64,000 bases of DNA, taken from NCBI GenBank assembly GCA_050944035.1, contig JBMNQH010000001.1:124001-188000 (forward strand), given 5' to 3'. The notes under the pieces were generated by a model, which saw only the letters and a list, made by a program, of their open reading frames with translations, searched no databases and was not told the origin of the DNA. Position numbers and translations under genes: made by a program. This document shows positions 60,754-64,000 of the stretch, piece after piece. Numbering within the stretch: position 1 is the stretch's first letter; every line of letters starts with the position of its first letter. The DNA comes from JBMNQH01 sp050944035. GTDB taxonomy: Bacteria; Bacillota; Clostridia; Oscillospirales; Oscillospiraceae.

Positions 60754-61411
60754 TGCAGAACATATCTCCTTTTCTTATCACAATAAAAAATCATCAAACC
60801 ATGTCCTGGACGACGTCAGTTTATCTTTAAACAAAGGAGAAACGGTCGGATTGCTCGGAAAAAGCGGTTGTGGAAAGTCCACGTTTGGAAAAATACTGTG
60901 TGGCTTACAAAAACCGGTTTCCGGTCATGTGATCTATGAGGGGCAAACACTGGGATATCCGTTCCGGAAAAAAGCTCGCCGCGAAATTCAGGTTTTGTTT
61001 CAACACCCGGAAAGCTCTTTTAATCCCCGTTTGACGCTGCTGGACAGCCTGCGGGAGGTGTACCGCCTTTACAATATTCCATTTTCTGTGCGCACAGTCT
61101 GTCAAATGCTGGAACCTTTTGGAATTTACGAGGGGCACATAAAACGGATTCCGACGCAGCTTTCAGGCGGCGAATTGCAGAGGATTGCACTGGCAAGAGT
61201 GTTGCTGGCAGAGCCAAAGGTGCTTGTGTTGGATGAGCCCACCAGTATGCTCGACAGCATTTCTCAGGCTCAGGTTATTCGAATGTTGATGGAATTGCAG
61301 AAGAAAAACGGTATGAGCTATCTGTTTATTACGCATAACGAAACTTTGTGTGAAATTGCGAGCGATCGCATTTTTATAATAGAAGATAAAAAATTGATTG
61401 AAAGGACGTAG
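60743..61411 (+). CDS. Nickel/peptide-type ABC transporter ATP-binding protein (NikE-like), short form
   Basis: A 222-residue ATPase. Walker A is GKSGCGKST, the Q-loop FQHPESSFNP, the signature LSGGELQRIA and Walker B VLVLDEPTSMLD. It ends soon after the H-loop (ITHNE), without the C-terminal extension seen in most NikE/DppF proteins. The ORF is intact, so it is a short form rather than a broken gene. The start GTG/ATG lies in the end of the previous gene. Confidence 0.9.
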   Translation: MRISAEHISFSYHNKKSSNHVLDDVSLSLNKGETVGLLGKSGCGKSTFGKILCGLQKPVSGHVIYEGQTLGYPFRKKARREIQVLFQHPESSFNPRLTLLDSLREVYRLYNIPFSVRTVCQMLEPFGIYEGHIKRIPTQLSGGELQRIALARVLLAEPKVLVLDEPTSMLDSISQAQVIRMLMELQKKNGMSYLFITHNETLCEIASDRIFIIEDKKLIERT

Positions 61412-61415
61412 ACCA

Positions 61416-63068
61416 ATGCGCAAAAGACTCGTTGCAATAATTTTGTGTCTCTGTATGTTCGCATCCCTGCTCTGTGCCTGTGGAGACAACCCTTCCAGTA
61501 AAACCAGTGATTCAAATTCTGAATCCGAAAGCAAGCATGTTAAAGTATTGAGAATCGGAACCACCTACGCCAATGATTCTTTTACGGTATTTAGTACAAA
61601 CGGCGCTTTTGGAAGAATGAACTACCATAACTTTACCAATTTGACGTTCTGGACCTTCGACGAAAATAACGAACTCACATCTGACGGTTGCTTTTTCAGA
61701 AGTTGGGAAGTCAGCGAGGACAATACACAGCTTACTTTGACCTATGACCTGACTGACTTGTATTGGCATGATGGCCAGCCGGTTACGGAGGACGATATTT
61801 TATTTACATTCGATTTTTGGAAGGCGCAAAACTATCCTTTGTTCCTGCATGTTGAAAGTGTCGAACTGCTTGGCGACAATACCTGCCTTGTTACTCTAGA
61901 TTCCGCAATGGCGTTTTCGTTTATGAATCAGACCACGCAGATGTATCCTATTATGCCGAAACACATTTGGGAAAATGTGGAAAACCCTGCTGAATACGAT
62001 GGCGACGACAAGTCCATCGGATGTGGTCCCTATAAGCTGGTCAGTGTAGATGCCGATGCGCAGGTTTCCTATTACGATGCAGTTGAAAACTATCCTCTCG
62101 GTGAGATCACTGTGGATAAGGTTGAACTGCACAGCTATGACAACGAAGCTTCTTTGATCCAGGCGATGATTAATAATCAAATTGATGCCATGTACGGTTA
62201 TTCTGACGGTCTGGATACCACGTTGCTTCCCCTCATTGAGAATATTGAGGAAATTGATCCGGGTCAGAGCCTGAACTCTGCGACCTATCAGATGATGTTC
62301 GGATTCAATCAGTATCCCACAAGCGAACTGCCCATCCGACAGGCGATTGCGTATTCCCTGGATTATGAGCTTCTACGCGATACCTTGGCAGGGGACTATG
62401 GTCAGATTGCTTCTACCGGCGCTGTTTCTCCTGTTTGCCTGGGTCAGGATGACAGTCTGCCACTCAATACCCGAGATTTGGAAAAAGCCGCTCAGATTCT
62501 GGATGATGCTGGTTATATAGACGTTGATGGTGACGGTTTCCGTGAACTGCCCGATGGTTCCCAGATGAGTATTCGAATCGGTCTGCAAAACGCGGATGAT
62601 CTCTACAAACGGAATGCGGAAATTATCCAGACCAATCTGGCCGAATCCGGTATCCGCGCTGTTGTGGACGAAGAAACCATTTCGAATGCAGACTATCGTA
62701 CAGCACAGCGTATGGAGGGTCAGTATGACCTGTGGCTCAGTATGACAACTGTTGGTATGGCGACCTGGGGTGGTGTCGCACACTATGCGGCTTCTGTTAC
62801 AATTACATCTGGTCAACGTTTTGGTACCTATGCCGACCCAGACTATCTGGCAGCCTATGAGGCCATGAACAGTGCGCAGAACTATGATGAGTATGTGGCA
62901 GCCTTTAAGGACATTCAGCAGATGAACGCCGAAGATATCCCCGTGATTGCTTTTGCAGTTACAAGTATTTTCTATCCTTATCGCACAGATGCCATTACGG
63001 GATGGACCAATTATTCCTCCAGAGGTGTTATTAATACCGCAACTTGGTATAACGCTGTAGAGAAATAA
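61416..63068 (+). CDS. ABC transporter substrate-binding lipoprotein, SBP_bac_5 (NikA/DppA) family
   Basis: A 550-residue lipoprotein: signal peptide with lipobox LLCAC, a Ser-rich linker, then the mature domain (YDLTDLYWHDGQPVTEDDILF, and later IRQAIAYSLDYELL). It is the last gene of the plus-strand operon, whereas in the minus-strand operon the binding protein is second. AAAGGACG precedes ATG 61416. The low similarity to the protein at 53727 suggests different ligands. Confidence 0.9.
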   Translation: MRKRLVAIILCLCMFASLLCACGDNPSSKTSDSNSESESKHVKVLRIGTTYANDSFTVFSTNGAFGRMNYHNFTNLTFWTFDENNELTSDGCFFRSWEVSEDNTQLTLTYDLTDLYWHDGQPVTEDDILFTFDFWKAQNYPLFLHVESVELLGDNTCLVTLDSAMAFSFMNQTTQMYPIMPKHIWENVENPAEYDGDDKSIGCGPYKLVSVDADAQVSYYDAVENYPLGEITVDKVELHSYDNEASLIQAMINNQIDAMYGYSDGLDTTLLPLIENIEEIDPGQSLNSATYQMMFGFNQYPTSELPIRQAIAYSLDYELLRDTLAGDYGQIASTGAVSPVCLGQDDSLPLNTRDLEKAAQILDDAGYIDVDGDGFRELPDGSQMSIRIGLQNADDLYKRNAEIIQTNLAESGIRAVVDEETISNADYRTAQRMEGQYDLWLSMTTVGMATWGGVAHYAASVTITSGQRFGTYADPDYLAAYEAMNSAQNYDEYVAAFKDIQQMNAEDIPVIAFAVTSIFYPYRTDAITGWTNYSSRGVINTATWYNAVEK

Positions 63069-63107
63069 GCCACACTAGGATATTTTCTAACTATAAAAAT
63101 TGCCAAC

Positions 63108-63155
63108 ATAACAACAGCCCCGTTTGTTAAATCAAACAAACGGGGCTGTTGTTAT
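63108..63155 (+). terminator. Terminator after the plus-strand importer operon
   Basis: A 21-base perfect stem (63108-63128 with 63135-63155, loop AAATCA). The T-run is short on the plus strand; it could also end the convergent Xre gene. Confidence 0.8.
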
Positions 63156-63183
63156 AATTGTAAGAAAAAATTTTTGACCAAAC

Positions 63184-63477
63184 TTAGTTTTTATTATGGT
63201 TTCTCAATAGCGTTACAATTTGTGTGACAGCATCTATTTCCTCTTCTTCCAAACCGCTGACGTCAATTTCGATCCGCTTATTCAATCCCAACAGATAATC
63301 CGTCGATACATGAAAAATTCTGGCCAGATTGATCAGAACTTCATAGGACGGATAGCGATTCCCAGACTCATAGGAAGAGACAGCACTAACCGCGACACCG
63401 ACCTGATCTGCCAACTGTTTTTGGGTTAATCGTTTCTCAATCCGTAACATTTTGACTCTATTACCGAAATTCACCAT
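63184..63477 (-). CDS. Xre-family helix-turn-helix regulator
   Basis: A 97-residue regulator. The N-terminal HTH is clear: GNRVKMLRIEKRLTQKQLADQ, then VAVSAVSSYESGNRYPS, typical of Xre/SinR-type DNA-binding domains. A C-terminal helix rich in Glu (LEEEEIDAVTQIVTLL) may mediate dimerisation. ATG at 63477 is preferred to GTG 63486 for its 9-base distance to AGAGG. A large palindrome lies directly upstream. It is convergent with the importer operon; a role in controlling it is possible but unproven. Confidence 0.88.
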   Translation of the reverse strand: MVNFGNRVKMLRIEKRLTQKQLADQVGVAVSAVSSYESGNRYPSYEVLINLARIFHVSTDYLLGLNKRIEIDVSGLEEEEIDAVTQIVTLLRNHNKN

Positions 63478-63511
63478 TAGTGCCACCCTCTTTCACTGAT
63501 AGTGTACAAGA

Positions 63512-63560
63512 AGATATTTCTGTTTAGGTATAATTATATACACTAAAACAGAAAATATCT
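63512..63560. promoter_or_regulatory. Large palindrome between divergent xre and small-protein genes
   Basis: AGATATTTCTGTTTA (63512-63526) and CTAAAACAGAAAATATCT (63543-63560) are inverted repeats with single-base bulges. The centre GTATAATTATATAC (63528-63541) is itself nearly palindromic and contains -10-like TATAAT on both strands. A likely operator for the Xre protein. Confidence 0.6.
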
Positions 63561-63561
63561 G

Positions 63562-63590
63562 TTGAAATCAGCAGATATACGTGGTAATAT
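63562..63590 (+). promoter_or_regulatory. Promoter for the small Cys-rich protein gene
   Basis: TTGAAA at 63562-63567, a 17-base spacer and TAATAT at 63585-63590 with TG one base before the -10. Confidence 0.6.
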
Positions 63591-63613
63591 TACCATGAAA
63601 AGGGGATTTGGCT

Positions 63614-63904
63614 ATGAAGGCAATCATTTGTATAGTCGTTCTGTTGATTTCAATCTGTGCTGTTTTTATACACTCCAATATAGAAAAATCAGAACGGAGG
63701 ATGCAGAGTAAAGAGACAGGTTCAACAATTGAATCTGCCTATGAAAAGATAGATGAGTGTCCCAGTACCCGTTTCTGTGAAATGGGGGGCTGTTTTGAAA
63801 GGGGAACAGAAGCGGTAATCGGTGCTTCTGGTTCATTTGAGTATTATTGCCCTGCGCATTTTGAAGAAATCACCACTGCCCGAGACGAAACGAAGAACGA
63901 CTAG
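63614..63904 (+). CDS. Small membrane-anchored Cys-rich protein
   Basis: A 96-residue protein of unknown family. An N-terminal hydrophobic helix (residues 1-20) could be an uncleaved anchor or signal. A polar linker follows. The C-terminal part has CPSTRFCEMGGC and, after 17 residues, YYCPAHF, so four or five Cys/His ligands in a zinc-finger-like layout. AAAGGGGA precedes ATG 63614. It is divergent from the Xre gene, which may control it. Confidence 0.7.
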   Translation: MKAIICIVVLLISICAVFIHSNIEKSERRMQSKETGSTIESAYEKIDECPSTRFCEMGGCFERGTEAVIGASGSFEYYCPAHFEEITTARDETKND

Positions 63905-63910
63905 ACCAAT

Positions 63911-63956
63911 AAAAACCACTGCAAATTTTGAAATTTGCAGTGGTTTTGTGTTTTTA
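63911..63956. terminator. Bidirectional terminator between the small protein gene and rnpB
   Basis: A stem of about 17 pairs (AAAACCACTGCAAATTT with AAATTTGCAGTGGTTTT), T-rich on both strands. It ends the plus-strand gene and RNase P RNA on the minus strand. Confidence 0.85.
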
Positions 63957-63957
63957 T

Positions 63958-64000
63958 CGTGCGAGCAAGTCTGTAAGCCGGGTTCTGTATTAAACAGCCA
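63958..64000 (-). ncRNA. rnpB: 3' end of RNase P RNA (bacterial class A), 5' part beyond the window
   Basis: Read on the minus strand the sequence contains ACAGAACCCGGCTTACAGAC followed by TTGCTCGC. AGAACCCGGCTTA near the 3' end is a hallmark of class A RNase P RNA, and the GCTCGC end would pair with the 5' end (P1). The terminator at 63911-63956 directly follows. Only the last 43 bases or so are in the window. Confidence 0.85.

Noticed and set aside
1..64000. CRISPR arrays, tRNA genes, insertion sequences or prophage genes
   Set aside because: I looked for regular repeats, cloverleaf-like segments, transposase or integrase motifs and long inverted ends and saw none.

Overview
The window looks like a chromosomal segment of an anaerobic, endospore-forming member of the Clostridia, probably close to the Oscillospirales. 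Three things point there: gene order (rplS-lepB-ylqF-rnhB-yraN, tig-clpP-clpX-lon-ysxC, rpoZ-priA-def-fmt-rsmB-rlmN-prpC-pknB-rsgA-spoVM), sporulation genes (gerW, a dacF-like carboxypeptidase, spoVM, a SPOCS/LysM coat-type protein, a DUF1540 protein), and the fused ispH-S1 gene typical of Clostridia. Almost everything up to 50 kb is on the plus strand in tightly packed operons with 4-11 base overlaps. I see no insertion sequence, prophage, CRISPR array or tRNA.

Layout: 0-4.2 kb, the end of a radical-SAM gene pair, then L19, signal peptidase I, RbgA, RNase HII and YraN. 4.3-6.9 kb, threonine synthase, a short minus-strand DUF1540 gene and a phosphoesterase. 6.9-13.4 kb, the protein quality-control block (trigger factor, ClpP, ClpX, Lon, EngB). 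13.4-22.9 kb, an M50 protease, DUF2953, GerW, a D,D-carboxypeptidase, RluB, an RpiR regulator, a flavoprotein, CMP kinase, PlsC and IspH-S1. 22.9-27.5 kb, methyltransferase - FecB/FecC/FecE-type ABC importer - FmdE-like protein. 27.6-37 kb, CarD, IspD, IspF, DUF3343 plus a class V aminotransferase, CdaA/CdaR (c-di-AMP), RseC-like, DUF5685, a J protein, YicC, RemA, Gmk and omega. 37-47 kb, PriA through RsgA. 47-50 kb, the spoVM cluster and YebC. 50-63 kb, two divergent, complete nickel/peptide-type ABC importers, each led by a SAM methyltransferase. 63-64 kb, an Xre regulator, a small Cys-rich protein and the 3' end of RNase P RNA on the minus strand.

The most interesting signal is a candidate regulon. 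The three methyltransferase-led transport operons (at 23, 55-56 and 57 kb) each have a promoter whose -35 box overlaps a related 19-base GC-rich element, C5-N3-G5 in its perfect form. All three show the same geometry: element, then -35, then a 17-base spacer, then -10. This suggests one unknown regulator controlling three transporter/methyltransferase modules, plausibly for a metal or metal chelate. One of the methyltransferases is an internal tandem duplication. Short genes that are easily missed were also recovered: spoVM (25 codons) with a possible sigma-E promoter, and a 59-codon DUF1540 gene with a sigma-G-like promoter.
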